Source of the DNA: Meandrina meandrites
Lineage: Eukaryota; Cnidaria; Anthozoa; Scleractinia; Meandrinidae
Assembly (NCBI GenBank): GCA_963693305.1
Contig: OY855905.1
Span: forward strand, 15,391,237-15,455,236
Direction: 5' to 3'
DNA length: 64,000 bases
Part shown: positions 46,297 to 61,200 of the stretch, in pieces
How positions within the stretch are numbered: the first letter of the stretch is position 1
Layout: each line of letters opens with the position of its first letter
The notes under the pieces: model-generated
Database searches by the model: none
What the model saw: only the letters and a program-made list of their open reading frames with translations
Told to the model about the DNA's origin: nothing
Made by a program: the position numbers and the translations under genes

Positions 46297-49200
46297 ATGA
46301 TGTCTTTTTTCACCGACAACAAGCTTATTTTTGGTGCTCTTGGCTTGGCAGTGTCATCTGCGGCATTAGGATTTGTTTTCGGAAGGTCTTCTGGACGCTC
46401 AAGTCCGGATATAGTATTTTTGTTGACGTTGGCGCTGAGGGCAGTCCGCTTGCTAAGTACATCTTAAGTTATGGAATCAGGGAATCAGCACCTCTCAAAC
46501 AACTCAGACAGGTGAGCCATTTCGGTAAGATTTCCATGACAGACTTTTAATCTAATTATTGTTTTGAACAGAGCGCGCGCAGTGTTATAAAAGTGAACAA
46601 TAGCCCGCTTTTGACTAGGCCGGCTGGTCTAGTCCAGTTCTCTGGCCCTGTGGCCTGGCTAGAACGTATAATTGAACTTGGGCCCGATTTAGACGCCGAA
46701 CTTTTCATTAGCCAAGCCTGATACTCTGAATTATGTATGTGCGCTGGCCTGGAGAGGAAGTTTTGTTAGCTTTAAATGCACATCTCGAGACTTTGTTTAC
46801 AAAGCAGTCTAAATGTATTTTGCAAGGCTGCTGCCTAAGAAAATTTCTAAGGAGCCCTTCGGGCTCCTAACATCAAAAGTTAGGAGCCCAAGCCATTACT
46901 TTAGGAGCCCAGCCTAAAAGTTGCCATGGTCGATCCTCGGGGGAGGGGGTGGGGTAGAAAAAAAAAACACATCTGGGGGAGGGGTCTGGGGAGCAGCTCT
47001 TCCCCCCCCCCCCCCCCCCCACCTCCCATCCCCTTCTACATTCACACACATTTTGTTTTGTCATTAGAGCCTTTGTACGTAAACAGAAAACTCCTTCGGA
47101 CAAGATTGTAATGAATGTTGGATAAAGTGAGTTAAAAATGTGCAGAACAAAATAAAACAATGTTTAAAGGAGTTTTGAACATCCAAAGTTTTGAAGCAAA
47201 ATCAGTGAAGCATGAAGCAGCAAAATTATTATTTCACTTTTGCACAGCAAGCTCACTAAAGAACTTGAATTATTGTTAGTAATAAAGGTTTAACAGAACC
47301 AAGATTACAATTTAGCAGGTCTGTTTGAAAGTTAAGGCAAAGGTAATAAAAAGTCAAAAACACCTGTGTAAACACTTTAATTAAATTCTGATCTTATCTA
47401 CATTTCATAATCAGTTGTCAAAAATAGACCAGAAAAATTAAGTTGTGAAAATAAAAACAGTTTCTAGGCTTATCAAATGAGTTGCTTATACAATAGATTT
47501 TAGTAGTTTTAAAAACAATTCATGTTCATGTTATTATTCAGACTGTTCTCCTTGTCACGGTTCAATAACCGAGATAAAACACGAAACAGTTCAAATGAAC
47601 AAACAAACAAACTTGATCCACAAAAAGCGGTAGCTGATAAGAATGTCACAGAAAAGGCACACATTTTCTGTTGTTATGAAATTAAGCGTTCTCTAAAGTG
47701 AAAAAATAAAAGTTTGAGTTAAATAAAAAGCTTAATTACAGTAATTCGTAAGTGTAACATCAAAACATTCTGCACATTATTTTAGGCTTGTTGAAAAGGT
47801 TTTGTTGAAAGCTTTGCAGATTAAAATTGTCATGGATGGCCAGGAGATTGATTTCACTTTTGTATCCGTAAATGTTTACTTCAAATTCACTATAAACTCC
47901 TCCAAAACATCAACGTAGCGAACGAAACGTGAAGCAGCCCATAATACTATACATTCTTCATTCCATATTTGGGAATCAGTCCCAGTCCTAAACAGTAAAA
48001 AATAAATGGTTTTCGAAGTTGCCGAATTTCGCAAAGGCACGTTACGTATTTATACGCTAAAATTTTCTCGATTATGCACAATTTTAGTATTTCCGTTTTG
48101 AAATGAAGCACTTATTGTTTTGAACGGGATATATCTTACGCCAGTAGAACAAAGTTACAAGGAAATTGAAGTCATTAGATGAAAATGGAAAATCTATGCT
48201 TAGGCGCCTATCCAGGCTCCTTGAACAAAAATTTAGTCGCCCGCACTCGTAACTTCGGCGCCCCAGGCGACCGGGCGCCCGTTAGGCAGCAGCCTTGATT
48301 TTGCATGTTTTGTTTTGCTTCAAACTGAATTAAGCTCGGTGTCTGAATCAAAAGGCGAGATTTCACTGATTTGGGCCGACCATATGCGAGTAAAGTTCCG
48401 CTCATGAAAAGTTCAGCATCTGAACTGGGCCTTGGTCAACTTAGTTGTCTCACTTGGGACAATTTTGACTCGGAGACTCAAAGGATATTTCAGGACAACT
48501 CGGATGAATATTAATCCGTGGATTATAATAATAATAGATTATAATAGGGTTATTATCATCCGCTAATAGATTATTATAATCCAGTAATAGATTATTATAA
48601 TCCAATAATAGATTATTATAATCCAGTAATAGATTAAGGCAGGGCAAAAAATTGGAAGGATAAGATTATTATTAATAATATCATCCGGATTAATATTAAT
48701 CTCTATTATAATCGAGATAAAATTCCCGTGAATGTTCGGATATACAGCTTTAATGACAGACACACTGCAGACATAACACAGGACTGACGGGACATAAGAC
48801 TGATCACATCAGTCACATGACGATCACTTGCATATGCTAGAGCTGGTAGATACCATGATGTTGACCCTAGAAGTAAATGAAAAGGCAAGCACTTCTGACA
48901 GAATTGTAGAAATTTTAGTTGCCAAGTCTGTACTTGTGTCGTATGAACGAATTATTTCCGCAGCTTATATAGTTACGTAAGTCGATAGTATCATAGATAC
49001 CTTTATTGAAAATATTGTAGCTCATTCAACAAATTACCAACAGTTACTGTTATCACCAGATGTCCTTATATATATAAATAGAGATTCTCATTTAGATCCA
49101 AAGAGTCCAAGAATGTATAAGATAGTGATAAGCAAGCCTTAGATCTTTAAATAATGCCAATCTGCGGAAGCTTTGGACAAAAATTAATCCTAGGTAGCAA

Positions 49201-52200
49201 TAATATAGCTCATAGATAATACGTACGATTAATAGGAATCCTATGTAGGATTAATATATATCAGGATTAATATTAATATTAATATTTAAGTAGGATTAAT
49301 ATTAATATTAATCAGATTAATATTAATCTTACATAAGATTAATATTAATCCTATTAGATTAAGGCACGGCTCAAACCTCAGTAACAGATTATGATAATCT
49401 ATTACTGGATTATAATAATCCATTACTAGATTATAATAATCATTAGGATTAATATTAATCTGATTAATATTAATCTGAGTTGTCCTGATATTTGTAGAAT
49501 GTAATGGGACCAATTAATCAACAGTATGTGAAGCCAAAGGAGTTATCAGTGTGCCGTGGCCTTGACAAGCAAAGTGAATTTACGGGAAATTTCCTGTGTA
49601 AAATATCAGAATATCCAAGCTTACTCGAATGGAATTGGAAATCACTCGATTATTTTTAATCGATCTGCTGGGAAGTTAAGGTTTGTTGACACCGTCATCG
49701 TGTTAATGTGTGTGATTTTGCACGCATTAACACGGTGACTGTACAATGATGACCATGTCACCAAAACACGATGACCGTGTCTTAACATGCTGCTTTGTGC
49801 ATGTAAAGAAAAACAATAGCTTTGCTACTAAGGCCATCCCCTTTTTTTCTCTGTTTAGCGTCATCCAACCGACCCAGATTTTCGCATTTTCAAAAAAAAA
49901 AAGTTATGCAGAAGGCAATGACACATTATTTCAAACAAATGTCACTTTAATCCGAAACATAGGCAATTTTTTGCCATACAGTTTTGGTGGTTCATCCTTT
50001 TTTCGCTGTTCTCGCTTGAGTTTAACCACGACGTTGATTTTTCCTTCCTCCATTGCCGCCATGTTGACTTTATAACCACGTCTTGTTGTTTCCAGGCTCC
50101 ACGGATATTACGCTGAGATACCGGGCCTCCTAGTTCCAGACTCCTTTTCCAATTTTTTTTTGTTTTGTTTTTTTTTCTTTTCTGACCGACCGACCCAAAA
50201 TCAGAAAACGCATTTGACAATAAACGAAAAAAAAAGGGGATGGCCTAATGAAGAAAGTGACTTACATGGAACTACCATGTTAAGACATGCATCTTTTCTT
50301 TAGACGTGCGAACGTGCCATGCCTGTGCATTCACCTGTTTTCCTATGGAGGGTCACATATATACAATCACCAGGCCCAAAAAATACCTGACAGGAAAGAA
50401 ATTCTGGATATATGAAAAGTACAACTATTGCTTTCTTACTTAACCAACCAAAATTTCCATTTTGTGACTCTTTTGGCCAAAGTTTGTATCAACAGAATCA
50501 CGTTGCATGACACAATCGATTAAGTTTAATTCAAGCCTGTACAAAACCGTAATTCCAACTCAAAATGAAAATACTCAAAATGAAGATATTTTCTCCGTAA
50601 AGATTTACAATTTTTTCACACTTAAATGCCTTAAATTGCTGCAAAAACTGCAACACCAAGCCAGGATCAGTATGAAAATTTTATTGCATGCTAAATTAAG
50701 TTGACCTGAAAAACTGTACTCCAAGAGATATGCTTGATTAAGTGATTTATCTTTTTGTGTCATTTGCATAATTGATTACAAAAACCTTAATATCTCCATA
50801 ACGAAAGAAGATATTTCAAAAAGGAAAACGCCATTCATCTTTATTTCGAAAAGCCTTAAAAATGAGCAGTAATTATTTTTTACTTCATATGCACTTAAAT
50901 ACTCTAAGAGATATGCTTGATTCAGTGATTTATCTTTTTGTGGAACAATTAATGACGTCATCACTTCTCTCATTTACATATTACAAAAACCTAAATATCT
51001 CCATAACGAAGTTCTGTTTCCGAGTTCCATTGTGGTTAATTATGTATTGAGTGCATCTGGTGAATAATCATTCAGTTTCCACCGCCCAAAGAATAAACAT
51101 TTTGCCCGACAATGACACAAGGGAGATTTAGTAACTTGACAATGATAAACAGTCATGAAGAATGGTTTTTGACATGACTAATGAATTTGCAGATTGTAGC
51201 ACTAACAGAAAGAAAAATTTTGGCCCCGTTTACAACGTCAAGCTGAAGAAAAGCAAAAATCGTCAGATTCGTGGTTTGTAAACGCTAATGGCAGTAGTAC
51301 TGATTTGGAGTAACTTAAATTGCTTCAAGCAGGATTTGATAGTAAACCTATAGATCTGGTTCTAAATGTTTAGCCAACACAACCAGAACAATAAAGTAAG
51401 GTTACAATCGCGGACAGCCATTCCGTCCTTGTTGGGACTCATCAGCATGGGTGTAGCAAATCTAAATAATGCCAGCTTGAAGGCCAGTGCAAATAAATTG
51501 CAATAATCTCTTGTAGATCCTGGTTCGTTAGCACCATTGTTGTTTGCGCCCGTTGCTGTTTGTTAATTTTAAATCCACCTTCCGATATCTGAGGGTAACT
51601 AAAACCCTAATTTTCCCAGGGTAGCATGCCTCCGCTATCTGGCTCATGCTTGAGCCCCCCACTCATTCATTGATTGCTGTTGTATTTGCTGATGTTGTTG
51701 TGATTTGTGCGTTTGAGCAAAGATTCTTTGTCCTATCTAACATACTGTGGTGATGTAGGTAATAATATCTGTTTCTTTTTGACAATCAATGTGGTAGAGA
51801 ATGATGATATAGCTTCTTTATCATCATGTTTTAAAGTTCTTTTGTCAATCTTTTTTTGTATTGATTCTGGTTGTTTATTAGTAGGCTACTTAAACTGTTT
51901 AGGGAGAGAGAGGTGGTTGGGCAGGGGCTGTGTAACTTTTCATAATTTATTTTTGTCTATATCAAATCTTGCCAACCCACACCCAGGCATAGGTAATGAA
52001 TGGTCCCTAATGTTGCTTAACTGGTACCTTATAGGCAACTCTGAACCATCCAAGGTGTGGAATGCTTGGCTGTGCTGGTGGATCTCAACTACTCAGGCTG
52101 TTGATACAATTGATTAAAGCCAAAAAAGTTATAGAAGTTGGTATGATTTAGTTTGCTTCATATAGGTAGCAGCATGCACTTTCTAGTGTTTCTTGTTCTT

Positions 52201-55200
52201 GTTGTTTGACACCAATATGTCAAAAAGCTCTCTTATATTATTAAAGAGCATAATTCTCTGTGTAAACCTGTTGACATCTGCTTCAAAAATTGTGCTTTAT
52301 CAATCATTCTGATTGCACACAATATATAGTCTGTATATACATAATCACATGCACTAAACTGCTTTGTGATCACTGCAAAATTATGCAAAATTGTGGTTAA
52401 TAAATTATTATAAGTCGATAATACTTATTAGTCTAATTTCCAGAGGTGGATATAAGAATGGAACATTTTGATTGGTGGAAAAGCTCTAGTTTATGACGCT
52501 ATATTCACCTCGCTAGGAGGTGAATATAGCATTTCAGGGCTTGAATTCTCAGCCACGCCACCTTTGCCATCCAGGCAAGTAAACATGGCAGCCTTTGCTG
52601 AATGAAATAATTGTCATACTGTATGTATGGAGTCAGAATATACAATATTAATCCTTATAATTACCCCTGTTGTTAATGACTGACTGCAATTTTACAATGG
52701 CAAATAAGCCCAAACGTGATATAAAAATATGTTGTAAGATATTAATTTTATTGCTGGTTTTCATCAGTGTGTGGTACATGTACAAAAGCTGTTTGTTTTC
52801 ATGAAAAACATTAACAAACTATCAGATTATTGAGCATGCAGAAATAATGTTTTGCCAAGTTATTATGGATTCCGAAATAATTTGGGAAAAATAGCATTAA
52901 TTTTAGTATGCAGCTGCTATGTTTGTTTTCTTTGGGCACAAATATGGCAGCCATGAATTGTGTGGTTCCAGAAAATATCCATACTCCCCCCACAGAAGGG
53001 ATTGGAAATTCCGGGGAGGAGAGGGGTCTCGAAGAGCCAAAAATTTAAAGCAATGTATGAAGGTAAATTGGAATTTCCGGAGGGGTGGGGGTGTCACAGG
53101 GCAAATCCCTTCCATGGGGGGGTATGGATATTTTTTTTCTGGAACCACACATTGTACAAATTATCAGTAAAAGTAAATTCTACCAATAATATCAAATAAT
53201 AGTCACTATGCGATCATGTCCATTCCGAAAGTTAGTAACGGTAAGTAACAATAGAATGTACTTCATAGCCAATCAGCACAAAGATATACAGCTCTTCTAG
53301 TGTCTTCACAAACACTTCGTATCAACGATGACCTACTGTTTAAAAAAAATGAAGATATCGTTTTATAGTGTTTGACAAAAACACAAAAGTATCCTGTAAC
53401 AAACAAAAGTATCGCATTACGGCTGTAAAAAAGCATTCAACAAAATAAGCGCTAACAGAATAAGCCATTTCGTGACATTTTGACAATTAAATTAGTTAAA
53501 TGATAAACATAACCCAAGCCACCCAATCAATTGAAATAATAACTCCTGCACGCTTAGCGTGCCCATGTTTTTGTAACAAGCACTGAATCGATACCACAAT
53601 TTCTATTGTGTAAGGCTTTATGTCTAGAATATGTGTAAAGAATAGCTTTGTAGGGATAACAGTTAAGATTTTAGAATTTTGATGATGTCAGATAATCAAA
53701 GGCCCTATGAGGCCACGACTGTTTTTTTAAGCGATGACGTCATCGTTTAATGTGTTCGTGCGAGTTCTTGTTGCTTTTATTTAACAAGTGACGAATTAAA
53801 TCGTCGAAGTCGAACGTGCATCACTTGTAAAGATCTATACGGATTTATGTTGTTTTTCATTTTGTTTTGCATTGGTTGTAAAAGAAGCAAGCTCCAAGCA
53901 GACAAATTCAAGTTTGCGTGTTTTCGTCCCTGTACAGCGTGTACAATTGATGTTCAATTTCCGGAATGTGTTTTGATAGATTGCTGTGAAGATTAAGCGT
54001 CGCATAAAATTTATTTTGAAATCGGCTAGGCTGACCTTTGTCGCGTGACACTGCTGATCTTCTGTCAGCTAGCGATTACACAAACTTCGCTTTCAATTTC
54101 GCTTTCACCGTCACATGCAAACTTAAGAAACTTCTGTTGATTTTTTTATAGGGCAGAAACAACATACACCTGATTTAAGGTAAAATAAAAATTAAATATG
54201 TTCACAATCGATTTTCAAATTATCATCACATACCCATCAAAACAAAACCATTAGCGCGTAAAGTACAGTGGTCTGTCATCGGTCTTAATAAACTGCAACG
54301 TCAAACTGAGAGTGGCGTTACATGTAGGTCTGCCATCCATCTGTCAACGGCCTTTTGTTTACATCTGATCGACCGAGGGAAGGATCGACCGCTTCAAATC
54401 GCCACCCCTTCCGTAACTCTAAAGATCTATACGGATTTACGTTGTTTTTCATTTTGTTTTGCATTGTTTGTAAAAGAAGCAAGCTCCAAGCAGACAAATT
54501 CAGGTTTGCGTGTTTTCGTCCCTGTACAGCGTGTACAATTGACGTTCAATTTCCGGAATGTGTTTTGATAGATTGCTGTGAAGATTAAGTGTCGCATAAA
54601 ATTTATTTTGAAATCGGCTAGGTTGACCTTTGTCGCGTGACACTGATAATCTTCTGTCAGCTAGCGATTACACAAACTTCGCTTTCAATTTCGCTTTCAC
54701 CGTCACATGCAAACTTAAGAAAATTCTGTTGATTTTTCTATAGGGCAGAAACAACATACACCTGATGTAAGGTAAAATAAAAATAAAATATGTTCACAAT
54801 CGATTTTCAAATTATCATCACATACCCATCAAAACAAAACCATTAGCGCATAAAGTACAGTGGTCTGTCATCGGTCTTAATAAACCACAACGTCAAACTG
54901 AGAGTGGCATTACATGTAGGTCTGCCATCCATCTGTCAACGGCCTTTTGTTTACATCTGATTGACCGAGGGAAGGATCGACCACTTCAAATCGCCACCCC
55001 TTCCATAACTCCCATTTTGCATACGCAAAAACAGTCATAAAAACCACCAGTTTGGTATATATTTGCATGATTAATTAATTAATCAAAACTATAACAAAAT
55101 TCTCGAACGTGATTGGTTATCAGCCAATTTGGATTGGTTATCGATTTGAGCACTAATTGGACAGTGTACGTGTCATGCTTGTAATTGGACAGTGTAATAG

Positions 55201-58200
55201 GACAGTTTAAGCGTCATGTCTGTGTAATTGGACAGTACGCATCATTTTGTGCGCGCTTTTGTCGTGCATTTGTTGAGTAGACTCTTATGTTTTTCAGTAT
55301 TCATAAGGACTATTAAATCGAAGGTTAGTTTCCTTCTCAAATTTTGTTATAGTTTTGATTAATTGGTAACAGGACTTTGTGTCGTCCAATTCTGTCTGTA
55401 ATCATGTGAGTGATTAACAAATTGGACTCCCGCTTTGTGATCGTCCGATTTTGTTAATCACTTGACAATGTATGATTACAGACTGAATTGGACTCCACTC
55501 AGTCCTATTACCATTATTAATCAATTTAATGTTTATTATCAATTATTCATTTAATTAATTCCATGTTTGAACAAAATGTCAGACAGTGTTTTTCATGAGC
55601 AGTCATGAAGTTGCCACAAGCTGCTTGGATGAGCCTACATGTATGATCTTTCTTTGTCACTGACTCCAGGGTCCGAAATTAACTTTTTTATGTTGGCGCC
55701 AACCGGCGACTGGACCAAAATTTTTAGTCGCCAGATGGCAATTTCTGGTCGCCAAAATTTTTTCGATCTTTCCTCTTGCACTAAAAGACAAAATACTTGT
55801 TGTGCTAGTGTATTTTTGGCCATTTTTATGCTAAACAATCAATTATATTCCTACCAATAACGACAATAAATCAAAAGAAAGTCAAGTCTTTCGAATTCTT
55901 CTTCATCGAATGAAAACTCTCCAACATTGAAACGGAAACTACTTCAAAGTCTTACCCACAATTTCAGCTCTTTAATAGAATAAACAGCATGCATGCCCAC
56001 CAACTTTTACATAAGATTGATCTTTTCCTGGTATTTGTTGACAGATATCTCTTCATTCAACACAGTTTTTCCATAGAATTTTGAGTGACAACAGTTCGTT
56101 GTTGCATTCGCGATATGTCATAGCCTAGTAACCAGGCATTAGGAAAACAACATGGCGGCTACGCTATGTTCGACTCATGTTCGGTGTTGATCGCAGCTGT
56201 TTGGGACGTACACTAAGGGGAAATTTACTTAAGTTTATTTCACCAGGACAGAAAATGAGTCAATTGTTGGAGAACAGCTCTGAATTTTAATCCCAATCGA
56301 TGTCTCCCACAGTACATTTAACAAAGCAAATTGCAGTGCAATAACAAGTCACTGACCTAAAGGGATAAGACGAAGGACTTTACTGAAAGTCTAGTCGCCT
56401 CCTGGCGACCAGTTGTAAAATTCTGGTCGCCAGCTCTTAACATTTAGTCGCATTGGCGACCAGGAAGGCGCAATTTCGGACCCTGCTGACTGTTTAATAC
56501 CTTTCTCCTGTCCTTTAAAATTGCAGATATATAAAACTGCAGTTCTACCCCATCTCACATACTGTAGCTTGGTGTGGCACTTTTGTCGTGCAAGTGACAA
56601 ACAAACTAGTCAGAGAATTAATGAAAGAGGACTCCGTACAGTCTTAAAAGATCGAGTCTCCTCGTATAGTGACCTCTTTACACACGCTGGAATGACTCGT
56701 CTATATAACATGAGATTACAAGATATTGCTATCTTTATGTTTAAAATCAGGAATAGATTACTGCCCCACAATATGCTGGAACTCTTCTCTCCATCGCCCT
56801 AGAACAACAACCTGAGGAACTCGGACTTTCATGCCCAAAGGGTAAAAACTGTTACATACGGAAAGCATTCCCTTAGATTTTTTGGGCCATTTTTATGGTC
56901 AAAATTGAGCACGAAGGACAGAAACGAAGCCTCCTTGAGACGGTTTAAGGCAAATATAAGGAGAAAAGACCTGAGCAAATTAGTTAGAGATGACACATGC
57001 AAAGGGTGACATCTGTGTAACTCATAATTCATAAACAGGAAATATTATAATTAGCAGAGTATATATATATTATAAAATTGTATGTATAGTTTAAAAATTG
57101 TATAGGTATATATTCGAAGTATATTGAATATTGTATATATTTGAAATGATAAAATTTAAAAATTTTATCATTTCATATTATTATGTATATGTATTTATAA
57201 TTAATAAGTAACTTAAGTAGTGTCCCTGATTAGTAGACCTAGCAAGCTAGGCAAGCAAGAAGATTAGACACTCAAATAAAGTGATTGATTGATGGATGGA
57301 TGGATGGATGGATGGATGGATGGATGGATGGATGGATGGATGGATGGATGGATGGATGGATGGATGGATGGATGGATGGATGGATGGATGGATGGATGGA
57401 TGGATGGATGGATGGATGGATGGATGGATGGATGGATGGATGGATGGATGGATGGATGGATGGATGGATGGATGGATGGATGGATGGATGGATGGATGGA
57501 TGGATGGATGGATGGATGGATGGATGGATGGATGGATGGATGGATGGATGGATGGATGGATGGATGGATGGATGGATGGATGGATGGATGGATGGATGGA
57601 TGGATGGATGGATGGATGGATGGATGGATGGATGGATGGATGGATGGATGGATGGATGGATGGATGGATGGATGGATGGATGGATGGATGGATGGATGGA
57701 TGGATGGATGGATGGATGGATGGATGGATGGATGGATGGATGGATGGATGGATGGATGGATGGATGGATGGATGGATGGATGGATGGATGGATGGATGGA
57801 TGGATGGATGGATGGATGGATGGATGGATGGATGGATGGATGGATGGATGGATGGATGGATGGATGGATGGATGGATGGATGGATGGATGGATGGATGGA
57901 TGGATGGATGGATGGATGGATGGATGGATGGATGGATGGATGGATGGATGGATGGATGGATGGATGGATGGATGGATGGATGGATGGATGGATGGATGGA
58001 TGGATGGATGGATGGATGGATGGATGGATGGATGGATGGATGGATGGATGGATGGATGGATGGATGGATGGATGGATGGATGGATGGATGGATGGATGGA
58101 TGGATTACCATATGAATATTTACTATTGGTACATTGCTTTTTTTTATATTAATTTAATTTTTGGTGAATGTTTATGTACATAGTAGTGCTGCCTCAGCAT

Positions 58201-61200
58201 TTATCTGTACTCTTAGTACTGTGATCAGGAATGTCCCTACCTCACCCTCTTGTTATTTCATACCACATTATTGCTATGTTGCTGTCACTGACAGTGTTTC
58301 AATTCACAGGTGTTTTCACTGGCTATAACACTCTGAGTATGGCTATGTCACTGCCTTCAGATGGCAAGGTTGTAGCATGTGACATAACAGACAAGTTTCT
58401 GAAAGAAATGCAGAGCCACAAATACTTCAGAGAGGTTAGTCAAAACATTTTGTTCATAAATATGAAACATGGATTATAGATGGACATACATTATAATAAT
58501 ACATCATGCAAACAATGTGTACAGCAAGCATAACATGGTCACAGGTAAAACTGAATTAACAAAAATGCACATTATCAAGGTTCCACTGTTATTTAACAGC
58601 AGGACGAGGCATTCCAGGTCAGTTGGTCTGATCTGATCTTTCTCTGGTTACTAGCAGGAGTAGTTAGTAGAAAATTTAAATTGGGGCTTAAGCTCCTCAG
58701 CATTCTGGACAAGTAATTGAAGGGCCAAGTGCAAAAGAGACATCATTAAATTTTTGCTAAATAGAACATTGTCAAAACAACTCCAAAATTTGCATGCTGG
58801 TTTGTTTACGTGTACTAAACATTTTCCTGTATTTCATTTCGATGACCTTTGCTTCGTTCTCCAGCAATAATGCGTCTAAAAAAGAAGAAGCTTTTGCTGG
58901 CGGCATCTTTGAGAAGTTCCTTTGACAAATGATAAATAAAAGAAACCTTTTGTTGCTCGGAACAATGAAACCAGTGAAGGTTAACTTGTTATTGTTTTAA
59001 CCCTAACCTTAACCCTAACCCTACAGTTTTAACCCTAATGCTAAAGCTCAGCCCTAACCCTAAACTCTAACCCTAACGTTAGGGTTATTATTTTAACCGA
59101 AAAGTTAGGGTTAGGATTAGGGTTACGGTGTGGCTTAGGGTTAGGATTTCGATGCTAACCCCAAGCGAGTGGTTAGCCTTCTCGCGGTTATTTTTCACTC
59201 TGGTTTGCTTGCGGTTAGCTTTCACTCCAGTCTGCTTGCAGTTAGCTCTTTTTTATTGTTTGGGTCAACACTATTTTAATGAGTTTTGCTTGATAACTAG
59301 CTAATACAACACTCTACTTATGTGACACATTCGCTGTTGACTTGATTAACAAATGCAAAGTAAACATGCGTGCTTTCAATAAAGCACTGTGTGCTCTCAC
59401 TTCTCCAATCCTTACATCAACACATTGCACACACTACAGAAACCCACGAAATCAAGAAAAGATCGCACACACTTCTTGGTTTCTCGCATGCATTGATCGA
59501 TCGCTCGTTGAATTTTTAATGAGGCACCTAGAATTTTTCGGGGGTAGGTAGAAGAAAATCTCTTGGTGTCATGCACTCACATCATGGAAAGTAAATGTAG
59601 CATTGCAAACAGTCACATGTAGGTGCTGCTACTTGCTGCTTCTTCTACCACTGATTATGCATGCCTTGGTTATTTATGGCAGTGCACTTTACCTGCAATA
59701 TCCTACATAAATTATACACTTTTAATAGTATTGTACAAACCACTTACTAGAGAAATGAGACAGCAAACTGAGACATAAGGACAAGTCGTATTTTCACAAT
59801 GTATGTTTAAATTCAGTTGCTCTTTTTCCTTTAGGCAGGTGTCGAATCAAAGATAGATTTAAGGCTACAGTCCGCCATCACAACTTTAGGTAAGCGAACT
59901 ACACAAATTTTGATACATCTTTAGTTAATGAATTTTCAGTTAGATTTAATGTTTTCAGTTTTAATATGTTTTACTTACCAAGCATAGCAGCTGTACTGAG
60001 TAAGGGCCTGCACCAAAGATCTAAGTACCTATACTTCCCCAATACAGTCCCTTGCAAGTTAATGGTTAAAAACAGAGTTGTAATAACATGACTTTGTTAT
60101 TGATGAACATCGTAAAACTGTGAAGAATATAAGTCTAGAGCTTTCAATTATTAACAGCTTATTTTGTAATCCCCGACTTTGTGTGTCATTTGTGTGCCAT
60201 TTAAACTTGAGGTTTTGCACTTGAACTCATTTGAAAGTTCAGAAGCACAAGGTTGATATATACTTTATTGCTTCAGATGAACTTTTAGCTGCAGGAGAAG
60301 CTGAAAGCTTTGACCTAGTTTTTATTGATGCTGATAAGACAGGATATGAAACGTACTACGAGAAATCTTTACAGCTGCTACGCAGTGGTGGACTTATTGT
60401 AATTGATAATGTAAGTTTCATTCAGCTACACAACAATAGTGACTACAATGAGATATGTATAGTGCCTTTGTTCAATATCCTGAACCATGGTTAAAACTTT
60501 ATACCAATAATTTATAACAAAATAACAGTAATTTTGTTCCTCTTGATATGACAATAAAAAGTCCAGTCAACATCCATTTCTAATTATAAGGGTATTTTAA
60601 GCTGAAAATATCCATTACCCCCTCATTAAATTATTTTAAGAATACTTGTTCTTCAGTAAAGAAGGAATCTATGGTTACCATCTTGTATTTGTACATGAAG
60701 GTCAGGCACTTTATTAACTTTTTATAGCGTCGTTTTGAGGCTTTCAGAGTTCAGTATGTTGATATAATATATGTGGGTTACTCTGCTACCTAGCTTCTGG
60801 CTGCATAGACTGACTATAGAGCATCTGCATTACACTTCAGACGGCTGAATCAGTCCATTTAAAACAAATGCATCAAAACAGCTTAGATTTTGTGTTTTAA
60901 ATTTCATTTATTCTCTCAGCTGGTAATGTATCTGTTATAGGTCAAATGGTTCAGGTTAATTAATATTATTTTGTTTCCAATTTTAAAAATAAGAAAATCG
61001 GTTTTCAACTTGAATATATCACTGCTATAGAGCGTTTTCACTCACGTGACCAGCGGCCATATTGGTTTGCTAAGACAAAAGACGATTTTTGCATAAAAAT
61101 AGAGTTCAATTCCCACAGGAATGACTTGGTACACCAACATGGCCGCCGTTTCTTTGTTTTGGAACACCAATACGGCTGCCGTGACGTTATATGAAAACGC

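Noticed and set aside
51707..52117. 136-residue plus-strand frame
   Set aside because: It overlaps COMTD1 exon 2 (52035-52140) in a different frame; the exon frame matches the family and fits the splice phases.
57272..58183. Four long overlapping frames of MDGW or IHPS repeats
   Set aside because: They are the translation of a perfect tetranucleotide repeat in all frames, not proteins.
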